Shown here piece after piece: positions 17,080-33,419 of a stretch of 64,000 nt of DNA (position 1 is the stretch's first letter; each line of letters opens with the position of its first letter). Source of the DNA: Piromyces finnis (taxonomy: Eukaryota > Neocallimastigomycota > Neocallimastigomycetes > Neocallimastigales > Neocallimastigaceae); the NCBI GenBank assembly GCA_002104945.1, contig MCFH01000002.1, positions 1,331,001 through 1,395,000 of the forward strand. Reading direction: 5' to 3'. The notes beneath the pieces were generated by a model, which worked only from the letters and a program-made list of their open reading frames with translations, ran no database searches and was not told where the DNA came from. Position numbers and translations under genes: made by a program.

Positions 17080-19527
17080 TTATTGTTTTAATTGAATAAT
17101 TAATTTAACATTTGCTTTTGTTTTAATTGAAGAATTAACTTTGAATTCAGGTTTCTAAACATAAGTAAAAGTACTTCTTCCTTTGCCTAAGTTTTTATAA
17201 TATTAATTTTATGTAAATAATAATAATAATAATAAATATATAATTCATAATAATTAATATTTTAAATTAAGTATAAAAATAAATACCTCATCAAAAATTC
17301 CAATTTTTGGATTTTTTATATTTTCCTCAATTGCATTTCTGACATTACAATTTATATTTACTGCAGCTGTGGAATTTACATCAATAAATGTATAATAAAA
17401 ATTTTGATAGTAATTATATAATTTTAAAGGTACAGGGGTATCAGCAGAAATTTCAGACGATGATGTATTATCATTAAAATTTTCTGTGCTATTGGTTTTT
17501 GCTTCAATATCAATATTAAATTGTTTTATACTACGTCTACGTTGATGTTGATATAGATTATAATTGTAGCCGTTATTATCAAAACTATCTTGACTATTAT
17601 TATCAATATAGATGTAGCTATTATTAATAGAAGATGTTGGAGAACAATTATAGGAATTACAAGGGCTTGATTCCGAAATTTGGATATTTGCTAATAAATT
17701 ACTTGTACTTCCATTACTGCTACTACTATAATAATTATACTCATTACTACTATTATAAAAATTATTATTTGTATTCATCTCTCTTGTTTTTTTATTGGAT
17801 TTTTGATTGTAATATTTATGACTATTATTTTTTTCATATTCATATATTACATTAGAAACTTCTTGATTAGAAAGTTGATCATGATTAATCATTTTATTTA
17901 TTAGATTTGATTTACTTGATTTTCCATTTAATTCTTTATTAAGTTTATTCAAACCAGTATAAAGCATCTTTTTAATTGCATTACTTTTAGGATGTTTAGC
18001 TATTTTCATTAAATCACGATAAGATTCCCAAAAAAGTACATTCTCAACTGAAAATTCACTAATAGCAACTTCTTTTAATTCCTCAATAATAATTGGATCA
18101 TTTATTAATTTATAAAAATATTCCATGGACATCTATTGTAAGATAATACAATATTTTTAATATCTAATAGTATAATATATATTATTAAATCTTATTTTAT
18201 TTTATTACCTCCTCTTCTTTAATATTTTTGTATTTTTTTTTGTCAATCAACATCTCATATAAAGGAATAATCGTCATAATAATAAATACCAGAAATTCCT
18301 GAAGAACAAAAAAGAATACACCATCATTTGTATAATAATGAATTATTTCATTCTTTTTATACTTTGGTACATATTCAGTAACAATATATAAAGGAAGTAC
18401 TATATAAATTAAAATTGGCATTTAATATCATATGCAATATCAAAAATTTTAAATATATTGTTTTTAACTTACTAATCCACCATATAAGTGAAGTAATAAG
18501 ATATTCCACTTCTGATGTAATTCTATTGTATTCATGAACTCTATGTAGTTGATACATGAAAAATGGAAATGAAATTGTAAATAAAAAAACAAAAACCATA
18601 ATTGGGACAAAAACTATTGGATTATTATCACATTTATCCTTTACTAAATAATGAATGAAAGCTGTAACCATAAAGTCAATAATTATAGGTAATATAATCA
18701 TTCTTTTCGCAATCTCCTTGTTTTAAATTTCGTATATTTAATGAAGTATTATGGTGTTTTTTTTATGGTTTGTTTGTTTATTTATTTGTTTATTTGTTCA
18801 TTTTTAGTTATTTATTTAAATTAATATATAATCAAATCATTATATTAATTATTTAATAAATATATATACCTCGTTAATCAATCTATATACAGCTTTAAAA
18901 TATGTGTTTGCTTCTGGTTCATATGTACTATGAAGAGTAATTTTCCTCTTTTTTGAATTACTTAATTTATATGTGTTCAACTATATTTAGTAATATATTA
19001 TCACTTAGTTAATAATGAAAAATAGTTAGTATAGTAAATTAGGTTAACTTACTTTCCATAAATAAATAATTCTCACTCCTCTGCTCATAATCGAAAAAAG
19101 AGATAAAACAATACATATATCAGTAATCCATAATTTTACAATACATGAAAATTTATACATTCTTGCAGCCTAAGTTAAATATATAAAACTATCAATATAA
19201 TTATTTTTAAATAAAAATAATTTGATATATATTTCAAATTACAATTATAAGGAGCACATATGCAGTTGAACTAAAGCAATAGAGTAAAGTTAATTTTACA
19301 CTTCTATATTGATATTGAGGTCTATTTTTATAATTTATATATATTGAAATCATTCCAATCATTAATATTGCTAGTATACTCCATACACAAGGTAGTATAA
19401 TATTTTCATATGTTTTATTGTAATATGGCATAGTTTCTGTAATTACAATGTTTTTCCTCCCAATTTCATTATTAAGCTTATCGTTAACATTTTGGACAAA
19501 ATCATAATTAACTTTATCTTCATTCAT
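17080..19527 (-). CDS. Seven-transmembrane receptor with C-terminal RGS domain
   Basis: Seven in-frame exons (19527-19243, 19169-19053, 18980-18870, 18716-18473, 18399-18209, 18132-17287, 17154-17080), about 622 residues. Seven hydrophobic helices can be counted: IILPCVWSILAILMIG, SVKLTLLYCFSSTAYVL, LWITDICIVLSLFSIM, MIILPIIIDFMVTAFI, PIVFVPIMVFVFLFTI, EVEYLITSLIWWI, and GVFFFVLQEFLVFII. The sixth exon opens an RGS domain: FYKLINDPIIIEELKEVA, then FSVENVLFWESYRDL, matching the conserved start of RGS boxes, which accelerate G-alpha GTP hydrolysis. The RGS is split by about 170 Asn/Ser/Tyr-rich residues before resuming at VPLKLYNYYQNFYYTFID. 7TM-RGS proteins are known from plants, protists and fungi. 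The last exon (KPEFKVNSSIK...) does not look like the final RGS helices; reading through its intron instead gives FDEVFIFILNLKY and a stop, so the 3' end is uncertain. Confidence 0.8.
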
Positions 19528-21621
<2,094 letters not shown>

Positions 21622-24372
21622 ATGGATAAAATCACTTTCCTTTCAACTAAAGAAATAATTGAATTAAATAAATATGGACCATTAGAAAAAGATTTAAAGT
21701 TAATTGTTGATAATTCATTAGATTATATTAAATGGGTATTAGGTTTTAACAATGATATAATAAATAATCCAAAAGAAATTGAATTTAGAACACAATTAAA
21801 ATGGACTTTCCTAAGATGTAATTTTTATTAAATGTTATTATTATTAAAAATGAAATAGTAATAAAAAAAATAATAGTAATGATAATGATAATAATGTTAT
21901 TTTATATTGATTTTAATTATTTAATTAATCATTATAATTTTTTTTTAATTATATTAATAATTTTTACAATATAATAAATATTTATATTTTAGCTATTCCT
22001 TTCTTTAAAATCCCATTCAAACAACAAAAATCATTAACTGAAACTGAAAATGAAATTATAAATTTTGCTATTTTCTGTAATGATATATTTAATTCTGATG
22101 TCCCTTCACAAAATGTATCAATAATAAGTCACAGAAATAATAGGTCCAAAAATTTAAATAATGCTATTTATTTTTTAAAAAGCAAAATAAATACAAGTAA
22201 ATGGGGTGTAAATCAAAAATTATTAAGTATTTTTTTAGAAGTCAAAACCCAGGTATTTATTTATAAGTAATACATGATATAAATAATTGTTATAAAGTTT
22301 AAAGTATAATATTGAATATTAAATATTTTTTTTCTTCTTAATTTTATTAATATTTATATATAATTTACTAAATAAACAAATAATAACAATAATAATAAAG
22401 GCATGTATTCAAGGATTGAATAATTATAACAGTAAAAAATCACTAGTTGTTCAACATTTTGGAATTATTGAACCAATATTAACAGATACTAAAAAATATG
22501 AAACGTACTATAAATTATTTCGCCAAAGAAAAAATGAAGTAATAAATATAATTTTTTATATATTTTATGTTTAAACGAAATTTAAATTTTAAAATAAATT
22601 GATCTTTAATAAATTATTACTAACTATAAAATAATTTATAATTTAAAGATTCAAAATTTAAAAAAAATGGAACTTATAAAGAAATATTCTTGGAGCAAGT
22701 AATTTTTATTATTTTTTGAAATTAATTATAAAATAAAATTCTTTCAATTAATTTTTATTAATATACATATCTAATAGATTTATCTCAGATATGAGAAAGT
22801 TCCTCAAAGACATAATTTTAAATTATAATTATTTAGTAAATTTCATATTTTATTTTATTTTATTTTAAATTATGAACACCTTTTAATAATATAAATAAAT
22901 TTGATATAAATTTTATCATTTAGAAACCAGAACTTGAAAGTAATTATAAAAGTTTTGAAATAAATCAAAACAATAACAACTATGTTAAACCAATTGAAAA
23001 TAATGGCAGTAGTAGTAGTAGTAGTAGTAGTAGTAATAATAATAATAATAATAATAATAAATTAAATCAATGTAAAAAAGAAAATTTAAAAAAAAATAAT
23101 GATACAAGAAAATTCAATGAGAATAAGCAAACTTCAAAGGTTAAAAAAGAAAAGATATTATCAAAAGAAGATGAAGAAATATATCGACAATTACAAAGAA
23201 GCATGATGCTTCGTAAATCTATGAAAATTGAAGAGGATATAGAAAGCAGTGAAAACGATGATAATAGTATAAATAGTATAAATAGTATGGATACTAAACT
23301 TTTTGGTTCAAGTAAAAATATATTTAAATCTGAAAGTAAAATGGAATCAGATCAAAACGACAATAATCATTATAGTTCAGAATTAGAAGAATCGGATAAT
23401 GAAAATAATAATAATAATCGTACAGTAGTAGAAAAACAAATTAACACCAAAAAAAACAATAATACAGATAATTCAAATAAGAATTTATCCGACAATGACA
23501 CTAATAATAATGAAAGTAATGATAATAGTGATACTACTGAAAATGATAATAATGAAAGTGATAGTGATAGTGATTATAGTAATGATAATATCGAAAGTAA
23601 CAGTAATAATACTGAATTAAATATACAAAATATTCACCAAGAAGAACTTAGTGATAATATGGATATTGATGAGGAAAGCTCGTGGATTAAAAAAGAAAAG
23701 AAGTATAACATTGAAAATAATATTTCAATATTAAAAGATGATAATGCAATACATGATTATTTGAGCATGAATACAGAAATAACTGGATTAAATAATAATA
23801 GTATGATGGATAAAGGTAAAAAAAAATTAATAAATAAAAAATAAAAATTTCTATTTTTAAATAATAAAATTAATTTTATTTTATTTTTAATTTTTTAAAT
23901 AAAATATATTTGAAAAATAAAATAAACTTTATAATACAACAATAAAAAAAATGATTTAGATAAAAATGACACTGAGAATAATGATAATAACGAAAATCTA
24001 ATTAATGATTTAACCAGTAATTATATTTTAAATAAGCCAGAATTAATAGAGTAAAAATGATAACTATCATTTATATAAAATAACTTTATAATCATATATA
24101 CCTTATTAATATTTCATTATTTCTATAATATATATTATTAAAAAAATTAAAATGTAAAAAATGTAGTCCAAGGTATATGTTTCAATTAGTTGAGTCTTTT
24201 AAACAATCAGAAAATGATTCAAATGATCAAATAAATAAAGATGAAAGTAAAAATGAAAATAATCAACCTATAGCAAAAAGTAATGCATAATTATTATAAT
24301 TAAAATAATTCATAGTCCTTTTTCATTATTCTTCCTTATTAACAAATAAATTTTTTATGTTTTAATATTTTC

Positions 24373-24412
<40 letters not shown>

Positions 24413-26184
24413 AAGAAGGAAATAACGATGAAGATGAAGATATAAGTAAAAAATGGTTAGAATATAAGAAAAAAAGAAGTATTATAAATAAAAAGAAATT
24501 AATAGAAAGCCCATTAAATAATAAAAATAATAAGGAGAACCTTAATAAGGAAAAGAATAAATTAAAAAGAGTAGTAATGAACAATGAATATGTAAATTCT
24601 GAAAAAGATAATACTTTAAAAAAAGGTGATAAACAAAATGAAAATTTATTAAATCCAAAAATAATTAATAAACTTGAAGCAGCAAATTTAAACCTTAATT
24701 TAAGTAGTAGTTATCTTGAAAATAGTTCATATATAAATGAAGAAACAGATGACGAAACTAGAAGCCCTAGTGATGAAGGAAGTATTTCTGATTATGGATA
24801 TAAAACTAATTCATCATCAACTGTTTCTCCTAATAAAAATCATGAATCTATATTACCCTCAAAATCACCATTATTAAAAACTCAAGTTCCACCAGATAAA
24901 TTGGTAATTGAAATTGATAATTATAATTTAATGAATATTTTAAATAAAAAAGAAAAGAATGGATCGGGAATTGAAGATAACAAAGAAAACAAAAATAACA
25001 AAAAAGAAAATGTTGCAGATTCCTCTAATAAAGTCATTAACAATTTAAGTTTAAATGATTCCAAAATTATAGATAATAATAATGAAAATGATTATAAAGA
25101 TATTTCAAATTATTCTAATGATAGTACTGAGAAAAAGTTAATTACACAAAAAAAAGACATGAATTTAAGCCATGATAATAAATTATTAAGTCAAGAAGAA
25201 TATACATGTAACATTGATAACTCCTCAAATGGTATAAACGAACAAACAAAAGAAGATAATATCCTTGATAATGAAAAATCATCAAATGATGAAGAAAATA
25301 ATATTGATGATGATAACAATACGTTTAAAACTATTCTTGATTTGATAAAAATCAATGCTATTAATAAAGAAAAAGAAAATAAGGAAGAAGATAAAAATAT
25401 GGAAGATAATAATGTAAATCAAATTAAAGATGATGAAAATGAAAATGAGGATGAGGATGACAATAAAAATTTATTTGAACTTTTGCAACAAGATACGATA
25501 ATAAATGATAAAAATGAAGAAAAAGAAGAAAACCTCCAAGTATCTGAAGAAGATTTATCAAGTGATAATGAAATAAAAGGAAATATAAAGTCAGAAAAAG
25601 ACATAATTTCTAATAGTCAAGAAAGTCAAAAAAGCTTTGATGATCTTTTCTCTGAGCAATCAGTCAAAAAAAGCAAAACAAAAAGAACATATAAAAAAAG
25701 AGGAAAAGGAAAGGGCAAAGGAAAAGGAAAAGAAAAAGAAAAGAAAGAAATTTTCGATTTAACAAATTCAGATGACGAAACCATTAGTATTAGCAGTGAA
25801 GATGAAAATGAAGCACTTAGTAGAGGTTCCAGTACTATTTTTATTGATTTAGAAGATCCCGAGAATTCTACAGATAATGTCCCTCCTTCAGAAAATATTA
25901 AAAGTGAATTAAAATCAATAAAGTATAATGTAATAAGTGATAATGACGAAGATAATAATGATAGCAGTGACCTTTCTAAAACGAAAAAGACCAATAAACG
26001 TAAAGTTGTAATGTTACCCGATCAAACTGAATATATAGATTTATCTTCTTCTAGTGATGAATCACGACCAGTTCGATTAATTGATATGAAATCTAAGAAA
26101 AGAAAATTATACTACCGAAAACCAGCAGATTCTAAAAAATTATTTAGTGTTGTCATTCCACCTAAAGAAGATAATGTTTTCTAA
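21622..26184 (+). CDS. Large disordered protein with multiple SUMO-interacting-type motifs
   Basis: Nine exons join in frame: 21622-21817, 21993-22252, 22401-22538, 22649-22698, 22778-22835, 22924-23815, 23960-24050, 24167-24279 and 24416-26184, about 1188 residues. Residues 1 to about 235 are a non-repetitive, probably folded region (for example YIKWVLGFNNDI, FFKIPFKQQKSLTETEN, GVNQKLLSIFLEVKTQ, VVQHFGIIEPILTDTKKYE) that I do not recognise. The rest is Asn/Asp/Glu/Ser-rich with poly-Ser and poly-Asn runs, apart from a short island PRYMFQLVESFK. Near the C-terminus comes a basic (KG)n stretch, then hydrophobic-acidic motifs of SUMO-interaction type: EIFDLTNSDDE (about 25747), TIFIDLEDPE (about 25832) and EYIDLSSSSDE (about 26029). 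A nuclear role bound to SUMOylated partners is inferred. Separate genes were considered, but the phases fit one. Confidence 0.7.
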
Positions 26185-27705
26185 AATAAAATGAATAGTA
26201 TTATTTAATACTAGTTTTATTCCTTTAGTTTTAGTATATAATATATATACTAAAAAGTTTTAACATAAATATCTATTTTTATTCATATTTTATTTTATAT
26301 TACTAATTATAACAAATTTATATATATTCCATTAAAAAATAAAATAAAAAAAAAAAACTAAAAAAAAATAATAATAAAATTATTTTTTTGTATATATATT
26401 AAAAAACAAAAATTGTGTTTTATTAATAAAAAAGTTTTTTTTTTTTTTTTTTTTTCAAAATATAATTGTGTTGTTAGTATTGTTATTCATAACAGCAGTT
26501 ACATCAGTATAATTTTTATTTTTTTTTTTTTTTTTAATTATTTAATTAAAAATTTAAACACTGGTAAATGGTAAATGGTAAATAAAAATAAATATAATGT
26601 ACAATAAATAATTTTAATTAAATTAGGAAAGCCACCTATTATACCTATTATACCTGAGTATAATAATTGTATTTGATAGATTATATTTTGACAACCTTAC
26701 TGTGTTTCTCAGCATTCTCATTTTTATCAATATACTTTATTTTTTTTCTGAATATTTTCATTATAAACATATTTATATTTATTATTCAATACTAATAAAT
26801 AAATATAACAAAAAAAAAAAAAAAAAATAAACAGAAACAGAAACCCATTACCAATATATTTCATTTAATAAGATTCTTTTATAGACCATAAATTAGTAAA
26901 GTTACTACACTTAAATATATATATATATTTTTTTTTTTTTATTAATTTTTTTTTTTATTAATTTTTTTTCTTTTTTTTTTCTTTTTTTTTTTTTTTGGTA
27001 TTTTTAAAGAATTTAATTATATATTTATACTCATAAAATTTAATGATGAAAGTATTTATGCATTTTGAAAAAATTAAATAAAAATGTAATTGAAAAAATG
27101 CTTTATAAGCATTAAATATTACTTTTATAATTATAATTATGGAATAAAAGCAATAAAATTGACTGATAAGCTATGAAATATATAATATATATATATTTTA
27201 TCTATTTAATTTTTAAATATCTTTTCTTTTGTTGTTGTTGTTGTTGTTATTTGTTCTTTATTTTATTATTCTTTCTTATATAGTTTTAACTTTATTTATG
27301 CTTGACTTCTTTTCCTTTTTATATTATGTATTGACTATATTTATTATTATTATTGATTGTATTGTTTTATATATTTATATTAATAACTTCATTTATATCA
27401 TATTTTCACTTTTTATATATTATTTTAAACACGACAATTTTAAATATTTACTCATTATTATCATATATATTATATATATATATTTTATTTAAATAATAAT
27501 AAATTTATTGTCGATGAAAAAAAGTAATAAATATGATATTTATTTTTTTAAAAAATATTTTTTAATTAAATCATTCAATGATTATTAAAAAATATATTTT
27601 GTCTATATTTATAATATATTCTTTTAATGGTATTTAAGATTATATTTAATTTCTTTAAAAACAAAAAATCATTTTTGATTTTAATGTATTAAAAATTTTA
27701 ATTAT
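26185..27705. other. Intergenic region between convergent genes
   Basis: About 1.5 kb between the SIM-rich gene and the GDP-mannose pyrophosphorylase gene, with long A and T tracts and a small duplication (acctattat twice near 26633). An 87-codon plus-strand frame at 27229 is Leu/Ile/Phe/Tyr read-through of AT DNA. Confidence 0.55.
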
Positions 27706-29167
27706 CTACATAACAATCTTTGGTTCAGTAATATTTGATGATATACTTTTGTGTGGAAGAATAGAACCACCATTGATATAAACTTCGTCCATAACATGAA
27801 CATCATCACCTAAAACAGATACACCTTCTAAACGAGCCCATTTACCAATAGTTGAATGCCAGGCAATAATACTTTCTCTAATCCAAGAGTGGTCTCTAAT
27901 CTTTACATCTTCTAAGATTGAAGATCTAACAATTCTAACACCATCACCGATAACAACATTTGGACCAATAACTACATTTGGACCAATCTTACATCCCTCA
28001 CCAATTTTTGCTGATGGGTCTATTAATACGTTACCAACAATATATGGAGCTTTAGCTAACTTTTCTGGACTCTTCTTAGCAAGAGATGTAAGATATAAAG
28101 ACATACCAGTTAAGTAATCTTTTGGTTGACCAACATCCATCCAAAATCCTTCTAAATCTAAGCAATGTAATTGATCTTCAGCAGCCATAGCTGGGAAGAT
28201 TTCCTTTTCAATTGAGGTTGGACGTAATTCAATTCTATCAAGCATTGATGGATTGAAAATATATATACCAGCATTAATTCTATTACCAACAAATATTTGT
28301 GGCTTTTCAACAAAACGATCAATAATAGAAGAATTTGGTTTACAAACAACAACACCATATTTAGATGGTTCTTCAACCTTAGTAACCATAATAGTACCTT
28401 CAGCACCATGAGCTTTGTGGAATTTTGCTAAATAATCAAATGGGAAATCACATATAACATCACTATTTAAAACAAAGAATGGATCATCATCCTTAGCAAG
28501 AATGTCTTTAGCTAAAGCTAATGGACCAGCTATATTATTGAAAAAAAAATAAAAATATTTTAATAATTTTAATTATTACTGTTTTATTTATTTCATTTAT
28601 TAAAAACAATTTATTATTTATTACTAATTACTATTTTATTTTTTTTTTCTAAATCAAATTTTATCTATTTTTTATTTATTTATTTTTTTTTTTTCATTAA
28701 AAATAAATAAATTATATTTACCAGTGCCTAATGGTTCATTCTCAACAGAAAAAGTAATAGTAACACCAAATTCTTCTTCATATTTCTTCATAAAGTTTAC
28801 CATAACTTCTGGACGGTAATTTACAGCAAGAACAATATCTTTTACACCAGCCTATTTTATATAACAATAATAAAGTTTGATTACTACAACGATTCATATT
28901 TACCTTTTTGGAATCTCAAAATAAAATATAAACATTTACAAACCTTTGATAAAGCTTCAATTTGATGAAGAATCATTGGCTTATTGGCAAATTCAACCAA
29001 AGGTTTTGGAAGAGTAAGAGTTAATGGACGAAGACGAGTACCAAAACCTTTTATTTAATAATTTTAATATTTTTTTTAATTAATTGTTTATATAATAAAA
29101 TTCACTTATTATTATTTGTTTACTCCAAATTTTAATATTTACCACCAACAAGAATAAGAGCCTTCAT
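27706..29167 (-). CDS. Mannose-1-phosphate guanylyltransferase (GDP-mannose pyrophosphorylase)
   Basis: Four exons: 29167-29143, 29047-28944, 28851-28722 and 28529-27706, in frame, 360 residues, the usual length of the family. It makes GDP-mannose from mannose-1-phosphate and GTP in the cytosol, feeding N- and O-glycosylation, GPI anchors and cell-wall mannan. Motifs: MKALILVGG split by an intron before FGTRLRPLT (the nucleotidyltransferase signature), [26 protein letters not shown] (metal-binding Asp), [37 protein letters not shown], and a C-terminal left-handed beta-helix of hexapeptide repeats ([20 protein letters not shown]). The final [10 protein letters not shown] is the family's conserved C-terminus. 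Orthologous to yeast Psa1/Vig9. Nothing looks broken. Confidence 0.97.
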
Positions 29168-32100
29168 TTTATATATATTACTATGTAGTTATGTAGAAAT
29201 ATCTATTTACAATAATTAATATGTTAATATTATGATTTTTTTTAAAATTTTAATAAATTATAAACAAATAAATAGTTTTATATGTATTTATTATTTTCTT
29301 TTTCAATAAATATATTAAAGTTATTATTTAGGAAACTATAAATATATTCATTACAACTCAATACTATTATATAAAGTTTCTATTTCTATTTAATATTACA
29401 CTTTAAACAAAAAAAAAGTTTATATTTACTTAAAAAGAAATATTGAAATATATTATAAATATTTTGATGACAAAATAATTAATTGTTTCTTTTAAGATAA
29501 AGAAGAAAAAAAAAATAAACGAAAATAATTGTTTTTATAAAAATGATGAATTTAATAAAATATTTGAAACGATTTTACATTTTACTAATTAAAAAATATA
29601 CTATATATATACTATTAATATATATTATTTAATGTTGTAAAGAAATATGTTTTTATTTAGGAAAAATATATTGATTTTAAATATAATTATTCATGATATT
29701 ATATTGTATATATAATTTGATATACAAAATGGAATATTGGTTAATATAAAATAATATATGACTTATTAATATTAATATTTTTATTATTGTTGATTGTAAT
29801 TTAATTTTCTTATTCATTTCAATCACTATTAATTAAAATTTGTAAATATAATATATTATATAAATAACATAGCGATTTCCTAAGTTCCATAAAGAAATGT
29901 AATATATCTTTATATATCATTAATATATTGTTCCTTATATTAGAATTATATTAATTATATTATAAAATGGAAAAGTCTATTATGAATAAAATTATTTGTA
30001 CATAATTTTTAAATAAAAATTAATATATTATAAATATATTAATAATATATGAAATAATAAATAATTTAACAATTTTAAAAATGTTTTTTAGTAAAGTACT
30101 ATTATGATTAACTTTATTATTACATAAATAAAAAACAAAAAATGATAAAAATGATGTAGGTTATGATTCTAATATCATTATAGAATTATTTTCAAACAAA
30201 ATAAATAATATAAATAATATATATTAATATATTAGCTATTTTATTTTTATACCTTTGTAAAATATTAATAAATGAATGAAGAATTTATATTACTTCTTAT
30301 TAATATTTAGTACTTAATTGGTAAATATAATAAGCTATATAATATACACTTATTAATATATTATATTTAATTGGTAAATGTAATAGAATAATATATTAAA
30401 GTTATTCACATATATATTATATATAATATTTAATATATATAAATTTAGATTTATTAAAACTTTATTTTTATTTAAACTATTTTTCATCAATTTACTTATT
30501 TTTGAATATTAAATTATTAATATATTTTTAATATATTTATATAACTAATTACTTTTTATAGAGTAAGTTTTATGAAATTAAATAATTAAAAATTAGGGAA
30601 GATATTAATTGTATTACTTTGTACATAACTTTGTTTTATATTTTTTTCTTGTTTTTTGATACTCTTGGAATTTCATGAATATTCTTTGTACTCTACTTTC
30701 TTCTTGAATGTTTGATCATATTCGGCTTATATTGAAAAAAGAAAAATAGAAAAAGCAGGAAAAAATTAAAATTAAAAATTAATATATTCTGATACGAATC
30801 ATAAAAAATGAAATTTGTGAAATATACGAATAAATAATTATACGTTAAATAAAATGTTACAAGAAAAAAAAAAAGAAATAATTAATAATTAAAATAATTA
30901 TATATATTCATACTATTGAACCATTAAAAAAAACATAATGTTTATAAAAAAAAATAGTACAACAAAATGGCTACAAATATATATGGAATCATATAAATTA
31001 TAATATGAATTTATAATTTATATATCTTGTTATCTTTTCGTTTTAACTTTTTATATATTTTTGATATTAAGTATTGTTTTCCTCTTTTTTTTTTTTTGAA
31101 TCTGTATTATTTAGATACAACTTTAATGTTGTACTCTAGTTAATTCAGTTAATAGCTATAAATTATAGAATATAAATTTAAATAGTATCTTTTGTAAAAA
31201 AAAAAAAAAAAAAAAAGCATATTAATTATTAAACAAAATAAAATGATTATGTTTTGATATTGTAATTTTATTTATTATATTTTATATGAAGTTATATTTT
31301 TTTTTTTTACATTATTGTATTGTATATAGAAATGGAAAAAAAAAAAAAAAAGAGCAATTAATACATTTTACTTATAAAAATTTTAATAATATTAAGTTTC
31401 AAAATAAATCAAAAATATCATCTTTCTTACTACAATTAGTGGATAAAACAGCAAACCTATTTTAATTTATCGATAATATATTTATAAATTTATTTATATT
31501 TACTTAATATATTTAATATATAAATTATTTCAAAAAGTCATCTTTGTAAAAAAAACATTGGCCATTTTTTGTAAAAATTTTCTATTTAAATTTATATTTG
31601 AAAACCAATTTAAAATATATTACATTTAATACTATTTAATATAAAAAGATATATATAATAATAATTTTAATATATTCAATTTAATTTTCATATGTTATTT
31701 TTAAAAAAGAAATGATCTATTTTAATTTATTCATTTAAGGGTTATTGAGTTATAAAATATATTTTAAAAATAAAAAAAATAATAAAAGAAATAATAATAT
31801 TTAAAAAAAAAAAAAGGTATAGATATTGATATATATAAAATGTTTATTAGCTTTACATAACAAATGATAGATGAGAGATAGTAATTTTTGATTATGAAAA
31901 AAAATAACATTTATCAGATATCATATTTATATCCTTAATTATCACTATTATTGTTGTTGTTAATATTATTAATTTACTATTATTGTTATTTTTTTTTAAA
32001 TTAATAACATTAATAACCATTAATAACTAGTATAATAATAGTAAAAGGATTCTATAATGTATAATGGTTTGTATGCTTTAAATTTTAATGTTATTTAATA

Positions 32101-33419
32101 GTATTCTCTAAAATTTAAAACAATATTTTTTATGGTTTTTTTTCAGTTAAAAGAAATACAAGGTATTAATAACTTTAATTCATAATAGAATGAGTAATTA
32201 TAATTTACATTATTTATAATAATTATAATAAAACAATACATTAAATATTATTTATAATAATTAGTATTGTAGTATGTAAATAGAATAATTATAATAAAAC
32301 AATACATTAAATATTATTTATAATAATTAGTATTGTAGTAAACTTTTTCTATTAATGAATTACTGTTTAATTTATTTAATGAATGTTACTCACGTGTTAT
32401 GACTAATCATAATGATAGTGATGATTAATATTTGAAAAAAAAGGAAATATTAACTTTTTTCATGAGTTTTTTATGACTTTCTTGTGAAACATATATCATT
32501 AATATTCTAATTCTTAATATTGTAATTAGCTGTTTTTCAATGTTTGGTATTTTATAAATATAATTTGAATTATGTTTCAATTTTTTAAATATAAAGGATT
32601 ATGATTGTTGATATTATAAACTTAAAATAATAATCATTTTTATATTAATATCATATTTTAATTTTGATGATTTCTATTAAGCCAGTAATTTTAGAATTTT
32701 ATTATTTTGTTTCAACATTGTTGAATATTAAAATAACTCTATAAATTATTACATTAAAAAAAAAAACTTTGCTCATTTTTCTCAAAAAATCATTTTTAAT
32801 ATGAATTTTCATAAATTTATTTTTTAGGGAATTTTAAATATTATATAATGCTTAATAAATATAAGTATTTTAATATTTATTTTTTATTATTATTATTTTT
32901 CTTTTATTAACTAAAAAATCTGTGTATTTTAATTAATAAAACAACAATAATAATACAAATTAAATTATATAAAAATATTACTTAAATAGTAATAAATATA
33001 TGAAATTGTTAAATACATAGTATTAGAAAATGATAAATTAAATTATATTAAAACAAAATAAATAAACCATTAAATAACAAAAATAAATAATGGGATATAA
33101 TAATATTATTAATATTATTATTATTTTTTTTTAATTAAAATAGTGACTATAATATATATTTATTTTTTTGATAGTTTTTTTTTTTTTTTTTCTGAATGTA
33201 TAAAGCTAAACTTTTATTTATTAGGATTGTTTATTTTTTCCAAAATAAAAAAAAGAGAAAAATAAAGAGGTGAATGATAGTTATTATGAAAAATATGGGT
33301 TTTGGCTATGAAATATAAATTAATATTTGATGCATCACTGTATCTATATCTATATTTTTTTTTATTAATATTATTTTTCTTTTTTCTTTTTTTTCTTTTT
33401 TTTTTGTTTTTTGTTATAA
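29168..33419. other. Large intergenic AT-rich region
   Basis: About 4.2 kb with no credible gene. It starts with the GDP-mannose pyrophosphorylase promoter and ends with the 3' region of the kinase gene. It carries many homopolymers and a 66-bp tandem duplication at about 32217-32340. A 70-codon minus-strand frame at 33214-33426 is low complexity. No tRNA or snRNA was recognised, although short RNAs are hard to exclude by eye. Confidence 0.5.
32217..32340. repeat. Imperfect 66-bp tandem duplication
   Basis: A segment beginning aattataataaaacaataca and ending ttagtattgtagta (54 matching bases) is present at 32221 and again at 32287, a period of 66 bp. It is intergenic and has no coding potential. 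Confidence 0.85.

Noticed and set aside
24577-26184. Treating the 3' part of the SIM-rich locus as a separate 535-residue gene
   Set aside because: The frame extends upstream of the Met at 24577 to an AG at 24415, and the preceding small exons join in phase back to 21622.
27229-27492. Hydrophobic 87-codon frame that could be a membrane protein
   Set aside because: Its Leu/Ile/Phe/Tyr composition is what AT-rich DNA gives by chance; no start context, exons or family motif.
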